NCBI RefSeq assembly: GCF_001258055.1
Contig: NZ_CVRM01000032.1
Span: forward strand, 186,001-250,000
Reading direction: 5' to 3'
Length of the DNA stretch: 64,000 bases
DNA from: Phaeobacter italicus
Lineage (GTDB): Bacteria > Pseudomonadota > Alphaproteobacteria > Rhodobacterales > Rhodobacteraceae
The position numbers and the translations under genes are program-made. Of this stretch, positions 17,055 through 28,872 are shown piece after piece. The notes beneath the pieces are model-generated. The model saw only the letters and a list, made by a program, of their open reading frames with translations, did not search any database and was not told the origin of the DNA. Positions within the stretch are counted from its first letter, which is position 1. Every line of letters begins with the position of its first letter.

Positions 17055-18283
17055 GACCGGTAGTCCGCGTTGATGGTGATGTACTGATGGGTCAGATCGC
17101 AGGTCCAGACAGTTGCCGTGCCGTCGCCAAGGCCAAGATCGACCTTGATGGTGATCTCTTGCTTCTTCATCTCCGCTGCGCCGAGCTCTTCCTTGTAGGA
17201 AGGGGCAACCCAGCCCTTTTCGGCCACCAATACATCGCCAAAGGAGATCGACAGGAGATCGCGATCAGCAGCGGCACCAGATTTTCCGATGGCCATCACG
17301 ACGCGGCCCCAATTCGGATCTTCGCCCGCGATGGCAGTCTTGACCAGCGGAGAGTTTGCGATGGCTAGGCCGTGCACCTTGGCGTCGGCGTCGCTTGCTG
17401 CGCCGGATATTTGGATTTCGACAAATTTGGTCGCGCCTTCACCGTCCCGGACAACTTGGTGAGACAGATCCAGCATGACCTCCTCCAGCGCCGCGGCAAA
17501 GGCCGTGTTCCCGGTTGCGTCCACACCTGATGCTCCCGTTGCACAGAGCATCAGACTGTCAGAGGTCGAGGTGTCGCTATCCACCGTGATGCAGTTGAAC
17601 GTCCGGTCGCAGATCTCGGACAGCATTTTCTGCAGGTTCGATAGTGCCACTTTTGCATCGGTGAAAATGTAGACCAGCATGGTCGCCATATCAGGCGCAA
17701 CCATTCCAGACCCCTTTGCAATGCCCGCAATAGAGACTGTTTTGCCGTCGATCTCCACCTCTGCCTTGGCCCCCTTGGGGAAGGTGTCGGTGGTCGTGAT
17801 CGCTTCTGCCGCGCCGGCGATTGCGTCCCCGCTCAGCCCGCTGTTCAGAGCGTCGATCTTTGCGATGATGCGGTCGTGGGGCAGGGGTTCACCAATCACA
17901 CCGGTAGAGGCGGTAAACACCCGATCTGCGGTGATCCCTGTCGCCGCTGCTACGGCGCTGGTGATTTCAGCAACAGAGGTTTGGCCGTGATGCCCTGTAA
18001 AGGCATTGGAATTGCCCGAGTTCACGAGGATTGCCGCACCAGCGTCCGATGCTGCATCTGTCGCCGCGGCGAGCTTGTCCTGGCAATCCCGCACAGGGGC
18101 CGAACGGGTGGCAGAGCGGGTAAACACACCGGCAACGGTGGTGCCGGGATCCATCACCGCCAGCATCACATCGGTCCGGGCTTTGTACTTCACGCCGGCA
18201 GCAGCCGAAGCAAAGCGCAGACCGTCAATCTGCGGCAGTTGCGGGAATTCGGCTGGGGCGAGAGGGGAACGAGGAAGCGCCAT
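17051..18283 (-). CDS. argJ: Bifunctional glutamate N-acetyltransferase / amino-acid acetyltransferase
   Basis: 410 residues. It recycles the acetyl group between N-acetylornithine and glutamate in arginine synthesis. The self-cleavage site Ala-Thr-Met-Leu (within Asp-Met-Ala-Thr-Met-Leu) divides it into alpha and beta chains; the thronine becomes the nucleophile. Other marks are Lys-Gly-Ser-Gly-Met-Val-Ala-Pro and the C-terminal Asp-Leu-Thr-His-Gln-Tyr-Ile-Thr-Ile-Asn-Ala-Asp-Tyr-Arg. It starts 3 bases after the ppiC-type gene and overlaps mutT. Confidence 0.97.
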   Translation of the reverse strand: MALPRSPLAPAEFPQLPQIDGLRFASAAAGVKYKARTDVMLAVMDPGTTVAGVFTRSATRSAPVRDCQDKLAAATDAASDAGAAILVNSGNSNAFTGHHGQTSVAEITSAVAAATGITADRVFTASTGVIGEPLPHDRIIAKIDALNSGLSGDAIAGAAEAITTTDTFPKGAKAEVEIDGKTVSIAGIAKGSGMVAPDMATMLVYIFTDAKVALSNLQKMLSEICDRTFNCITVDSDTSTSDSLMLCATGASGVDATGNTAFAAALEEVMLDLSHQVVRDGEGATKFVEIQISGAASDADAKVHGLAIANSPLVKTAIAGEDPNWGRVVMAIGKSGAAADRDLLSISFGDVLVAEKGWVAPSYKEELGAAEMKKQEITIKVDLGLGDGTATVWTCDLTHQYITINADYRS

Positions 18284-18286
18284 GAG

Positions 18287-19138
18287 TTAGTTCCTTACCA
18301 GATCGAGATCTTTCAGGATCGCAGGGTCCAGATCTTCGATTTCGGGGCGTTCAATTTCTGCTTCGGTGGTGAGGGTGCGCACGCTTTCTTCGACCGCTTC
18401 CTCGCGGATTTGGGCGGCCAGCTGGTCACGGATTTCTGCAAACTCCGGTGCGGCAGACTTGCGGCGTTCATTGAGCTTGATCACGTGCCATCCAAATTGG
18501 GTCTGCACAGGCGCCGAGATTTCGCCTGCGCTCAGCGCGATGACGGCTTCCTCGAACTCGGGCACCATGCGACCCTTGGTGAACCAGCCGAGTTCGCCAC
18601 CGTTCGGGCCGGACGGGCCAGTGGAGCGTTCACGTGCGGTTGTCGCGAAATCGGCGCCTTCTTCCAGCTCAGCGCGGATTTCTTCGGCGTCTTCTTCGCT
18701 CTCCACGAGAATGTGAGATGCGTTGAACTCATCCCCGCCATTGCCGTCGGAATATTGTTCCTCATAGGCGGCACGGACCTCTTCCTCTGTTGCTGCGTTT
18801 TCCATGACTTTTTCGATCACATCAGCCGCCAGAAGAGAGCGGCTTTCGTTCTCCAGCGAAAGCTCAACGTATTTGGGGACCTCTCCGTTCAGCTGTTGTT
18901 TCAACGCTGTCTGCTGGATCAGCTGGTCCAGAATGGCGTCAAACAGCACGTCGTCGGGCAACTGCTGATACTGCTGGGGCAGGGTGGCGCGGGCGATGAT
19001 CATGTGGCCGATGGTGATTTCTTCACCATTTACGGTTGCAACGATCGTGTCGGCATGAGGGGCTGCAGTTGCCTGCAGAGGCAGTGTCAAAGCAGTGGCA
19101 AGAGCCAGCCCCGACAAAAAAGTGAGACCTTTGCGCAT
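18287..19138 (-). CDS. Periplasmic parvulin-type peptidyl-prolyl isomerase
   Basis: 283 residues from ATG 19138. This start begins a clear Sec signal peptide (Met-Arg-Lys-Gly, a hydrophobic core, Ala-Thr-Ala-Ala-Pro); the open frame upstream adds 24 unlike residues. A SurA/PpiC-type N-terminal helical region is followed by the parvulin domain at about 135-235, with the typical Ala-Ser-His-Ile-Leu-Val, Gly-Gly-Glu-Leu-Gly-Trp-Phe and Phe-Gly-Trp-His-Val-Ile-Lys-Leu blocks. It should help fold outer-membrane or secreted proteins in the periplasm. It is divergent from secA, a fitting neighbour. Confidence 0.93.
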   Translation of the reverse strand: MRKGLTFLSGLALATALTLPLQATAAPHADTIVATVNGEEITIGHMIIARATLPQQYQQLPDDVLFDAILDQLIQQTALKQQLNGEVPKYVELSLENESRSLLAADVIEKVMENAATEEEVRAAYEEQYSDGNGGDEFNASHILVESEEDAEEIRAELEEGADFATTARERSTGPSGPNGGELGWFTKGRMVPEFEEAVIALSAGEISAPVQTQFGWHVIKLNERRKSAAPEFAEIRDQLAAQIREEAVEESVRTLTTEAEIERPEIEDLDPAILKDLDLVRN

Positions 19139-19177
19139 TGAATTCTTCCTATTAGCTGGCCGCAGGAGGGCGCGGCG

Positions 19178-19206
19178 TTGACACTGTATTTGCGGGCCCT
19201 TACATC
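19178..19206 (+). promoter_or_regulatory. Candidate secA promoter
   Basis: A consensus -35 TTGACA (19178-19183), a 17-base spacer and TACATC (19201-19206). The transcript would have a leader of about 100 bases before secA. Confidence 0.5.
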
Positions 19207-19314
19207 CCATGAGGCCTTTGGCAGGACCGCTGTTCCATCATTGTTTATGGGTTGCGGGCGGGGCGGGCAAGCCTGCCGACGCCAGGGGCCAGTGATAGGA
19301 CGGTTGGAGAAGAC

Positions 19315-22014
19315 ATGCTGGGTATCGGAACACTCGCCAAAAAGGTTTTCGGCACGCCGAATGACCGCAAGATCAAGGCGACACGGCCGCTGATCGCACA
19401 GATCAACGCGCTGGAGCCCGAGTTCGAGAAGCTCAGCGATGAAGGGCTGATTGAAAAGACCGAGGAGCTGCGCAAGCGCGCCCTGGACGGCACCAGTCTT
19501 GACGACCTCCTGCCAGAAGCCTTTGCCAACGTGCGCGAAGCCGCCAAAAGGGCGCTGGGTCTGCGGGCGTTCGACACCCAGTTGATGGGCGGCGTGTTCC
19601 TGCATCAGGGCAATATCTCAGAGATGAAGACCGGTGAGGGCAAGACCCTTGTTGCGACCTTCCCGGCGTATCTCAACGCGCTGACGGGCAAAGGTGTGCA
19701 CGTGGTGACGGTGAACGAATACCTGGCCAAGCGCGACAGCGAGTGGATGGGCAAGGTGTTTGCGCAGCTGGGGATGACCACCGGTGTCATCTGGTCCGGT
19801 CAGCCGGATGCAGAAAAGATGGCCGCTTATCAGAGCGACGTCACCTATGCGACGAACAACGAACTGGGCTTTGACTATCTGCGCGACAACATGAAGCCGT
19901 CGTTGGACCAGGTGTTCCAGAAGCAGCACAACTTTGCGATCGTGGATGAGGTCGACTCTATCCTGATCGACGAGGCGCGTACGCCGCTGATCATTTCTGG
20001 CCCTGCCGAAGACCGGTCCGATCTCTATGTGACCATCGACAAACTGATCCCGTCGCTGAGCGAAGAACACTACGAGATTGATGAAAAGACCCGCGGTGTG
20101 ACCTTCACCGAAGAGGGCAACGAATTCCTTGAACAGCAACTGATTGCTCATGATCTGCTGGAAGAGGGCGCATCCCTTTACGATCCGGAAAGCACCACAG
20201 TCGTTCACCACGTGAACCAGGCGCTGCGGGCGCACAAGCTGTTCCAGCGCGACAAGGATTATATCGTCCGCGATGGCGACGTTGTGCTGATCGACGAATT
20301 TACCGGCCGTATGATGGCGGGCCGTCGTTTGTCCGAAGGCCTGCATCAGGCGATCGAGGCCAAGGAAGAGGTAAAGATCCAGCCGGAAAACACCACGCTG
20401 GCTTCGGTGACCTTCCAGAACTACTTCCGCCTTTATGACAAACTGTCGGGCATGACCGGCACCGCGATGACCGAAGCAGAGGAATTTGCTGAAATCTACG
20501 GTCTTGGCGTTGTCGAAGTTCCGACAAACCGCCCCATCGCCCGGAAAGACGAGGACGATCAGGTCTATCGTACCGCGATGGAAAAATACCAGGCGATGAT
20601 CAACGAGACCAAGAAGGCTCATGAAAAGGGTCAGCCGGTTCTCCTTGGCACCACCTCGATCGAGAAATCCGAACTCCTGAGCCAGCTTCTTGAGAAGGAA
20701 GGCATCAAGCACAACGTGCTGAACGCCCGCCATCACGAGCAGGAAGCACAGATCGTTGCAGATGCCGGGCGTCTTGGCGCAGTCACCATCGCAACCAACA
20801 TGGCGGGCCGTGGTACCGACATCAAACTGGGCGGCAACGTTGAGTTCAAAGTGCTTGAAGCGATCGCTCAGGAACCTGATGGCGACCACGCAGCCATCCG
20901 GGCCCGCATCGAAGAGGCGCATGCCGCTGATGAAGAAGCCGTGAAACAGGCAGGTGGTCTGTTCGTCATGGCGTCTGAGCGTCACGAAAGCCGTCGCATC
21001 GACAACCAGCTGCGCGGTCGTTCCGGTCGTCAGGGGGATCCGGGCCGCACCGTTTTCTACCTCAGCCTTGAGGATGATCTGATGCGGATCTTCGGCTCTG
21101 AGCGGCTCGACAAACTGCTGTCGACCCTTGGCATGAAGGAAGGCGAGGCGATCATCCACCCCTGGGTGAACAAGTCGCTGGAACGTGCACAGGCGAAGGT
21201 CGAAGGCCGAAACTTTGACATGCGTAAGAACGTGCTGAAGTTCGACGATGTGATGAATGACCAGCGCAAGGTGATCTTTAATCAGCGCCGCGAAATCATG
21301 GCGGCTGAAGATCTGTCCGAAATCGTCGCTGACATGCGTCACGAGGTGATCGACGATCTGCTTGACGTCCATATGCCTGCAAAGACCTATGCAGATCAGT
21401 GGGACAGCGAAGGTTTGCAGCAGCAGGTTCGCGAGAAACTGGGAATGGACCTGCCTGTTGTCGAATGGACCGCCGAGGAAGGCGTCGACGACGAACAGAT
21501 CCGCGAGCGGCTGGTCGATGCCTCTGATGCGATGATGGCAGAAAAGGCCGAGGCCTTTGGCCCCGAAACCATGCGCAACATCGAAAAGCAGGTGCTGCTG
21601 CAAACCATCGACAGCAAATGGCGCGAACATCTTCTGACATTGGAACATCTGCGTTCGGTCGTGGGGTTCCGTGGGTACGCGCAGCGTGACCCGTTGAACG
21701 AATACAAAAACGAGAGCTTCCAGCTGTTTGAAAACATGCTCGACTCGCTGCGCGAGACAGTGACTCAGCAGCTCGCTCTGGTGCGTCCGATCAGCGAGGA
21801 AGAGCAGCGCCAAATGCTGATGCAGATGGCTGCGCAGCAGGCGGAGATGCAGAAAGCTGCTGCTGGTGCAACTGCTGCTGCCGCACCTGTCGAGGAACCT
21901 GCTCCCGGCTTCGTGGAAGACGATCCATCGACCTGGGGGAACCCGTCGCGCAACGACAAATGCCCCTGCGGTTCTGGCAAAAAGTTCAAGCATTGCCACG
22001 GAAGCCACGCATAA
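19315..22014 (+). CDS. secA: Preprotein translocase ATPase SecA
   Basis: 899 residues from ATG 19315, preceded by GGAGA; 21 extra residues of open frame upstream are not family-like. It drives export through SecYEG. Visible are the Walker A segment Met-Lys-Thr-Gly-Glu-Gly-Lys-Thr, the DEVD motif in [13 protein letters not shown], Gly-Arg-Gly-Thr-Asp-Ile, and [13 protein letters not shown]. The C-terminal zinc motif [13 protein letters not shown], used to bind SecB, is intact. Confidence 0.98.
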   Translation: MLGIGTLAKKVFGTPNDRKIKATRPLIAQINALEPEFEKLSDEGLIEKTEELRKRALDGTSLDDLLPEAFANVREAAKRALGLRAFDTQLMGGVFLHQGNISEMKTGEGKTLVATFPAYLNALTGKGVHVVTVNEYLAKRDSEWMGKVFAQLGMTTGVIWSGQPDAEKMAAYQSDVTYATNNELGFDYLRDNMKPSLDQVFQKQHNFAIVDEVDSILIDEARTPLIISGPAEDRSDLYVTIDKLIPSLSEEHYEIDEKTRGVTFTEEGNEFLEQQLIAHDLLEEGASLYDPESTTVVHHVNQALRAHKLFQRDKDYIVRDGDVVLIDEFTGRMMAGRRLSEGLHQAIEAKEEVKIQPENTTLASVTFQNYFRLYDKLSGMTGTAMTEAEEFAEIYGLGVVEVPTNRPIARKDEDDQVYRTAMEKYQAMINETKKAHEKGQPVLLGTTSIEKSELLSQLLEKEGIKHNVLNARHHEQEAQIVADAGRLGAVTIATNMAGRGTDIKLGGNVEFKVLEAIAQEPDGDHAAIRARIEEAHAADEEAVKQAGGLFVMASERHESRRIDNQLRGRSGRQGDPGRTVFYLSLEDDLMRIFGSERLDKLLSTLGMKEGEAIIHPWVNKSLERAQAKVEGRNFDMRKNVLKFDDVMNDQRKVIFNQRREIMAAEDLSEIVADMRHEVIDDLLDVHMPAKTYADQWDSEGLQQQVREKLGMDLPVVEWTAEEGVDDEQIRERLVDASDAMMAEKAEAFGPETMRNIEKQVLLQTIDSKWREHLLTLEHLRSVVGFRGYAQRDPLNEYKNESFQLFENMLDSLRETVTQQLALVRPISEEEQRQMLMQMAAQQAEMQKAAAGATAAAAPVEEPAPGFVEDDPSTWGNPSRNDKCPCGSGKKFKHCHGSHA

Positions 22015-22086
22015 GCTGCGGATTTCATAGATGAGCCTGACCAAACCGGTGAAAAATGCACGGTTTTGCCAGATTCTCAGCAAGGG

Positions 22087-22111
22087 GCGGCCATCAATTG
22101 GCCGCCTTTTT
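22087..22111 (+). terminator. secA terminator
   Basis: Stem GCGGCCA/TGGCCGC (22087-22093 with 22099-22105), a 5-nt loop, then a run of five T. Confidence 0.88.
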
Positions 22112-22152
22112 GCGTCAGGTTTCATTAACCTTTTCTGGGTGAGGAGCCTGAG

Positions 22153-23040
22153 ATGATCAACAAACGCACGGCAATGATGGGCGCAGCTACCCTGTGCAGC
22201 GCGCTTGCGATTGGTCTTTTCATGCAAAAGACCGCAGAGCACCCCCAGCGCGGCGCATCTGCGTCAGCCGCTGTTTCTGTGGCAGCTGATGATGCCCCCC
22301 TAGAGATCGAAGCGATCAGCCTGACGGCCGCAACGCCGGATACAACCGTTCCCGAGCCCGCGCGCCAGGATCCGGCTGCGCCCTGCGATATGTCCGTCGA
22401 AGCGATCGCCACGCCAATGGCGGAAGTGCGGTTGACGGTCCTGTCCCTGTGCCGCCCCGAAGAGCGGCTGACGATTCACCACAACGGAATGATGTTCTCC
22501 ACCCGGCTTGATGCGACGGGCGCGCTGACAGTGCAGGTTCCTGCGTTGTCTGAAACAGCGGTCTTTGTCGTCGAGCCGCAAAATGGACGAGGGGCGGTTG
22601 CCACAGCGTCGGTGCCTGACTTGGATCTGGTGAACCGCGTCGTATTGCAGTGGGGCGGCAACAGCGGATTTGAGCTGCACGCACGCGAATTTGGTGCCGC
22701 TTACGGGTCGGCAGGCCACGTTTGGCGCGGGTCTGATCTCACGTCGGGGCGTGGGTCAGTTGTGCAGCTGGGCGATGAAGATCAACTCGCCCCGCGACTT
22801 GCCGAGGTCTACAGCGTGCCGCGTCTCGGTGGTTCCAAGACGGGTGCAATTGATCTGACGGTTGAGACCGAAGTGACGGCGATCAATTGTGGGCGTGATA
22901 TCTCGGCGCAGACGCTTGAGCTGCGTGATGGGACGTTGCGAACCCGTGACCTGACGCTGGCGATGCCGGATTGTGCGGCGACTGGCGATTTTCTTGTGTT
23001 GAATAATCTGCTGGAAACCCTGAAAATCGCGGGAAATTAA
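22153..23040 (+). CDS. Secreted or membrane-anchored protein of unknown function
   Basis: 295 residues. The N-terminus (Met-Ile-Asn-Lys-Arg-Thr, then a 17-residue hydrophobic stretch) is a signal peptide or anchor, followed by an Ala/Pro-rich linker to about residue 75. The rest is beta-rich with four cysteines (near 76, 97, 249 and 278) that could form periplasmic disulfides, and it lacks a catalytic motif I recognise. It is followed 24 bases later by the PstS-like/OmpA protein, and the two probably form one unit behind the secA terminator. No family is assigned. Confidence 0.8.
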   Translation: MINKRTAMMGAATLCSALAIGLFMQKTAEHPQRGASASAAVSVAADDAPLEIEAISLTAATPDTTVPEPARQDPAAPCDMSVEAIATPMAEVRLTVLSLCRPEERLTIHHNGMMFSTRLDATGALTVQVPALSETAVFVVEPQNGRGAVATASVPDLDLVNRVVLQWGGNSGFELHAREFGAAYGSAGHVWRGSDLTSGRGSVVQLGDEDQLAPRLAEVYSVPRLGGSKTGAIDLTVETEVTAINCGRDISAQTLELRDGTLRTRDLTLAMPDCAATGDFLVLNNLLETLKIAGN

Positions 23041-23064
23041 TCTGCGGCTTTTTCAGGACTAATC

Positions 23065-24621
23065 ATGGCTTTGTTTCGTGTGGCGATCTGCGCCGCACTT
23101 CTTCTTGTCACCGGAACCTTGGCGCTCCGGGCGCAGGATGTGACACTCTCCTCTCCCGATGGCACTGTCGAAATCACCGGAAATATCCTGGGGTTTGACG
23201 GGGAGTACTACCGTGTCGATACCAAGTTCGGAGAGCTGACTGTCGACGGGTCTGGCGTGACTTGTGAGGGGCCGGGGTGCCCGAGTCTGTCCGACTACGT
23301 GGCTGAGGTGGCTTTGTCCGGCTCTTCAACAATGGCCGAGGTTCTGTTGCCGGCCCTGATCGAAGGCTTTGCCTTGCGCAATGGGTTCCAGACCCGTCGT
23401 GATTCTCTGCCGGACGAGAACTTTGATTACGTTCTGCTGCGCGAGAACGGCCGGACCGCCGCACGTTTCAGCTTTTTCGTGAGCAATACGGATGAGGGTT
23501 TTGCCGATCTTCTCGCAAATGAGGCAGATATCGTCATGGCCCTGCGAGAAATACGCCCCGAAGAACGCGCTCGTGCGCGGGACGCGGGCATGGGGGATAT
23601 GACAGGCCCACAGCGAAGCCGTGTTCTGGCGCTGGATGCCCTTGTGCCTGTCGTTGCGCCCTCCAACCCTGTTCAATCGATTTCGGTTCAGGATTTGGCG
23701 CAGGTCCTGACCGGAGAATTGGACAATTGGACCAGTCTTGGTGGGCCGGATGCGCCGATCTCGTTGCATTTGCCTGTGGCCGGGTCAGGGTTGGCGCAGG
23801 CGATTGACGATGGGCTGGCTGAACCCGATGTCGAACGTCTGGGCAGCCGTCTTCGTCGCCACGACCGTGGCAGCACGTTGGTGCGTGTTGTCGCCACCGA
23901 TCCCTTTGCCATTGGACTGGCCAGCTTTGCAGAGACATCGACAGCGCGTGTCCTGACGCTTCAGGGGACTTGCGGGTTTTCCCTGCGCGCCAATCGCCGC
24001 TCGATCAAGACGGAAGACTATCCGCTGACTGCGCCGATGTTTCTCTATCTTCCGTCGCGCCGTCTGCCAAAAGTGGCGCGGGATTTCCTGTCTTATGTAC
24101 GCGGGCCCGGGGCGCAGATCGTGATTCGCAGGGCGGGTTTTGTCGATCAGGCGCCAGAGCGGATTTCGATGAATGCACAAGGTGACCGTCTGGCCAATGC
24201 GATTGCAGCAGCGGGAACCGAGGTTCCGCTGGAAGAGCTGCAGCGCTTGGTCAACCGATTGGCAGGGCTGCAACGCCTGACCACCTCTTTCCGGTTTGAA
24301 CCGGGATCCACCCGTCCCGACGCACAGTCTCGCAGCAATATCCAGCAGCTGGCGCGTGCGTTGGAGGCTGGTGCCTACGATGCGAGAGAGCTTTTGTTCG
24401 TGGGGTTTTCCGATGGGGATGGTGGTGCCGCAGCCAATCAAAGCATCGCCATGAAGCGGGCCGAAGCCGTGCGCGATGCTGTAATTGCGGCAGCGGAGAC
24501 GGCCAATATCGACCGGACAGAGATCGCAGTTGAAGCTTTTGGTGAAGCTCTGCCGATGGCCTGTGATGACCAGCGCTGGGGCCGACAGGTTAATCGCCGG
24601 GTCGAGGTCTGGGTCCGCTAG
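23065..24621 (+). CDS. Periplasmic PstS-like solute-binding domain fused to an OmpA peptidoglycan-binding domain
   Basis: 518 residues. A signal peptide (about 1-23) is followed by a small beta domain with two cysteines, then a phosphate-binding-protein-like domain from about 90: Gly-Ser-Ser-Thr-Met, later Pro-Ser-Asn-Pro-Val and Gly-Glu-Leu-Asp-Asn-Trp. The C-terminal 120 residues are an OmpA-like domain, with Ser-Phe-Arg-Phe-Glu-Pro-Gly-Ser then Gly-Phe-Ser-Asp and Ala-Glu-Ala-Val-Arg-Asp, ending Asn-Arg-Arg-Val-Glu-Val-Trp-Val. It would tether a ligand-binding module to the cell wall. No ABC transporter genes are nearby, so it is more likely a sensor or scaffold than an importer component (inference). 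It is convergent with radC with one base between stops. Confidence 0.88.
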   Translation: MALFRVAICAALLLVTGTLALRAQDVTLSSPDGTVEITGNILGFDGEYYRVDTKFGELTVDGSGVTCEGPGCPSLSDYVAEVALSGSSTMAEVLLPALIEGFALRNGFQTRRDSLPDENFDYVLLRENGRTAARFSFFVSNTDEGFADLLANEADIVMALREIRPEERARARDAGMGDMTGPQRSRVLALDALVPVVAPSNPVQSISVQDLAQVLTGELDNWTSLGGPDAPISLHLPVAGSGLAQAIDDGLAEPDVERLGSRLRRHDRGSTLVRVVATDPFAIGLASFAETSTARVLTLQGTCGFSLRANRRSIKTEDYPLTAPMFLYLPSRRLPKVARDFLSYVRGPGAQIVIRRAGFVDQAPERISMNAQGDRLANAIAAAGTEVPLEELQRLVNRLAGLQRLTTSFRFEPGSTRPDAQSRSNIQQLARALEAGAYDARELLFVGFSDGDGGAAANQSIAMKRAEAVRDAVIAAAETANIDRTEIAVEAFGEALPMACDDQRWGRQVNRRVEVWVR

Positions 24622-24622
24622 C

Positions 24623-25378
24623 TCAGAGGTACCCGGAAGAGCGAAAGCTCAGCTCGCTGGATTTCCCGATGATGAGATGATCATGCAGCGTGATCCCCAA
24701 GGCATCCAGCGCCTGCAGGATACGGTCGGTCATCGCAATGTCGCTTGCCGAGGGGCTTGGATCTCCTGATGGATGATTGTGCACCAGAATGAGCGCGGAC
24801 GCGTTGAGTTCCAGCGCTCGTTTCGCGATCTCGCGGGGGTAGACAGGCACGTGGTCGACCGTCCCCTTTGCCTGTTCTTCGTCCGCGATGAGGCAGTTTT
24901 TGCGGTCCAGAAACAACACACGAAACTGTTCGGTCTCGCGATGGGCCATCACCGTATGGCAATAGTCCAGCAAGGCGTCCCAAGATGACAGAACATGGCG
25001 TTGCATCACCTTGGCACGGGCCATCCGATGGGCGGCGGCCTCCAGCACCTTGAGATCGGTAATGACCGCCTCTCCGATACCAGGAACTTGCGCCAGCCGC
25101 TCTGGTGGGGCGGTGATGACCCTGTTGAAGTCACCGAACCGATCCAACAACATCCGGGCAATGGGTTTGACGTCCCGGCGCGGGATGGAGCGGAACAGGA
25201 TCAGTTCCAAGAGTTCATAGTCCGGAACTGCGGTTGCCCCACCATCCATGAAGCGTTGCCGGAGACGGGCGCGATGATCGCGGATGTAAGAGGGTTGTTT
25301 TCCCCGCTCAGCTGCCTTCGCTGAGCCTTGGGGGAACAGCGGCAGCGAAACCTCCTCAAATGCGGGATTTTTTGCCAT
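24623..25378 (-). CDS. radC: RadC-family JAB/MPN-domain protein
   Basis: 251 residues. A helix-hairpin region (Gln-Val-Pro-Gly-Ile-Gly-Glu-Ala) precedes the JAB1/MPN metalloprotease-like domain with the full JAMM zinc motif (His-Asn-His-Pro-Ser-Gly-Asp then Ser-Ala-Ser-Asp). The historical link to DNA repair is weak, and the biochemical role of RadC proteins is not settled. It is convergent with the upstream OmpA-fusion gene. Confidence 0.93.
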   Translation of the reverse strand: MAKNPAFEEVSLPLFPQGSAKAAERGKQPSYIRDHRARLRQRFMDGGATAVPDYELLELILFRSIPRRDVKPIARMLLDRFGDFNRVITAPPERLAQVPGIGEAVITDLKVLEAAAHRMARAKVMQRHVLSSWDALLDYCHTVMAHRETEQFRVLFLDRKNCLIADEEQAKGTVDHVPVYPREIAKRALELNASALILVHNHPSGDPSPSASDIAMTDRILQALDALGITLHDHLIIGKSSELSFRSSGYL

Positions 25379-25454
25379 GATCCATGCTCCGCCATCATGG
25401 TTGACAGAAACTTAATCGACGCGCGGCTCTACTTGTTCAGCGCGTAAAACCTAC

Positions 25455-25481
25455 GAAAAAAGCGCCCCGATCTGGGGCGCT
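25455..25481 (-). terminator. dnaJ terminator
   Basis: Stem AGCGCCCC/GGGGCGCT (25461-25468 with 25474-25481). On the minus strand it is followed by six T. It lies 28 bases past the dnaJ stop. Confidence 0.88.
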
Positions 25482-25508
25482 TTCTCGTTTCTGTCGATCT
25501 GAGCAGGA

Positions 25509-26666
25509 TCAGCCTTTCATCCCGTCCCAGAAGCTTTTGACCGAAGAAAAGAAGCTTCGGCTTTCCGGGTTGGTGTTGTCCTCTGACAGCTCCTCGAATT
25601 CGCGCAAGATCTCTTTCTGGCGCGATGTAAGGTTGACGGGCGTCTCTACGGCCAGCTCGATGAACATGTCGCCGGTTGCACCGCCGCGCAGGGCTGGCAT
25701 GCCCTTGCCACGCAGACGCATCTGGCGGCCTGACTGGCTGCCCTCGGGGATTTGAACGCGACCGCGCCCACCGTCGATTGTCGGCACCTCGATGGCTCCG
25801 CCCAGTGCAGCTTTGGCCATCGACACAGGCACACGGCAGTAGAGGTTGTTGCCGTCACGCTCAAACAGGTCGTGCGCTGCCACTTCCACAAAGATGTAGA
25901 GATCACCCGGAGGACCGCCGCGCATGCCTGCTTCGCCTTCGCCTGCGAGACGAATGCGGGTGCCGGTTTCCACACCTGCCGGGATGTTCACAGAAAGAGA
26001 CCGCTCTTTCTCAACGCGGCCGTGTCCCTGGCAGGATTTACATGGGTTCTTGATGATCTGGCCGAGACCAGAACACGTCGGACAGGTGCGTTCGACGGTA
26101 AAGAAGCCCTGCTGCGCGCGCACCTTGCCCATGCCAGAGCAGGTTGGGCATGTCGTCGGCTCTACGCCACCCTCTGCACCGGTGCCCTCACAGGAGCCAC
26201 AGGCCACTGCGGTGGGCACGTTGATGGTTTTGTGGAGGCCCGAGAATGCCTCTTCCAGGTTGATCCGCAGATTGTATCGCAGATCAGATCCACGCGCGGC
26301 GCGTTGACGGCCACCGGCCCCGCCGCGACCGCCCATGAAGTCGCCGAACAGGTCGTCGAATACATCGGAGAAGGCCGAGGAGAAATCTCCACCGCCAAAG
26401 CCCTGACCGCCACCCGGACGTTGCCCCCCGCCCATGCCGTTTTCAAAGGCGGCATGACCGTAGCGGTCGTAGGCTGCTTTTTTCTCTGGGTCTTTCAGGA
26501 CGTCGTAGGCCTCATTGGCCTCTTTAAACTGCGCCTCTGCGTCCGGATTGTCGGAGTTCCGGTCGGGGTGCAGTTCTTTGGCCTTCTTGCGAAAGCCCTT
26601 TTTGATTTCGTCGGCGGACGCCCCTTTGGCCACCCCGAGAATGTCGTAATAATCACGTTTGGACAT
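25509..26666 (-). CDS. dnaJ: Chaperone DnaJ
   Basis: 385 residues. It delivers clients to DnaK and stimulates its ATPase. The J domain (1-70) has the His-Pro-Asp triad; a Gly/Phe-rich linker follows; the zinc region has all four Cys-x-x-Cys-x-Gly-x-Gly repeats (Cys-Gly-Ser-Cys, Cys-Pro-Thr-Cys twice, Cys-Lys-Ser-Cys); then the client-binding domains. AGAGGGG sits seven bases before the ATG. It lies 75 bases downstream of dnaK across a strong hairpin. Confidence 0.98.
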   Translation of the reverse strand: MSKRDYYDILGVAKGASADEIKKGFRKKAKELHPDRNSDNPDAEAQFKEANEAYDVLKDPEKKAAYDRYGHAAFENGMGGGQRPGGGQGFGGGDFSSAFSDVFDDLFGDFMGGRGGAGGRQRAARGSDLRYNLRINLEEAFSGLHKTINVPTAVACGSCEGTGAEGGVEPTTCPTCSGMGKVRAQQGFFTVERTCPTCSGLGQIIKNPCKSCQGHGRVEKERSLSVNIPAGVETGTRIRLAGEGEAGMRGGPPGDLYIFVEVAAHDLFERDGNNLYCRVPVSMAKAALGGAIEVPTIDGGRGRVQIPEGSQSGRQMRLRGKGMPALRGGATGDMFIELAVETPVNLTSRQKEILREFEELSEDNTNPESRSFFSSVKSFWDGMKG

Positions 26667-26690
26667 CGGAATACCCCTCTTGCCGCAACG

Positions 26691-26727
26691 AAAGCGGGCC
26701 GGCCCGGAGTACGGACCGGCCCGCTTT
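26691..26727 (-). terminator. Strong hairpin between dnaK and dnaJ (partial terminator or RNA stabiliser)
   Basis: A perfect 12-bp stem, AAAGCGGGCCGG (26691-26702) with CCGGCCCGCTTT (26716-26727), with a 13-base loop. On the minus strand the T-tract is short and broken (CTTTCGTT). It probably lowers dnaJ expression relative to dnaK or protects the dnaK mRNA 3' end. Confidence 0.6.
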
Positions 26728-26741
26728 GGCCAAATCAGACC

Positions 26742-28661
<1,920 letters not shown>

Positions 28662-28770
28662 TTTCGATCCCTTATTTTCTATCAAGGCGATTACCCGAGG
28701 CCTGAACCCATTTTGGCATTCGGGCCCCGATTCATTTGCGGTTCGGTCTGCACTTCACCGCTTCCCGGCG

Positions 28771-28799
28771 TATATAGGGAGCAGAAAAGGCCCCTGCAA
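28771..28799 (-). promoter_or_regulatory. dnaK promoter, with sigma-32-like features
   Basis: On the minus strand: TTGCAG (28799-28794), a 17-base spacer, TATATA (28776-28771), preceded directly by CCC so the -10 reads CCCTATATA. The pattern fits a sigma-70 promoter and also the GTTGCA - N15 - CCCTATATA layout of heat-shock sigma-32 promoters. The start would be near 28764, about 100 bases before dnaK. Confidence 0.6.
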
Positions 28800-28872
28800 C
28801 CGCCTGATCGCGTCCTGTTTCGCGAATTGCTGCGCTTTTTGGCAGGGGATTGGTTAAGAACGGACTAAAGCC

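Noticed and set aside
19618-22242. An 874-codon open frame opposite secA
   Set aside because: Same mirror effect; secA is beyond doubt and the opposite frame has no known motif.
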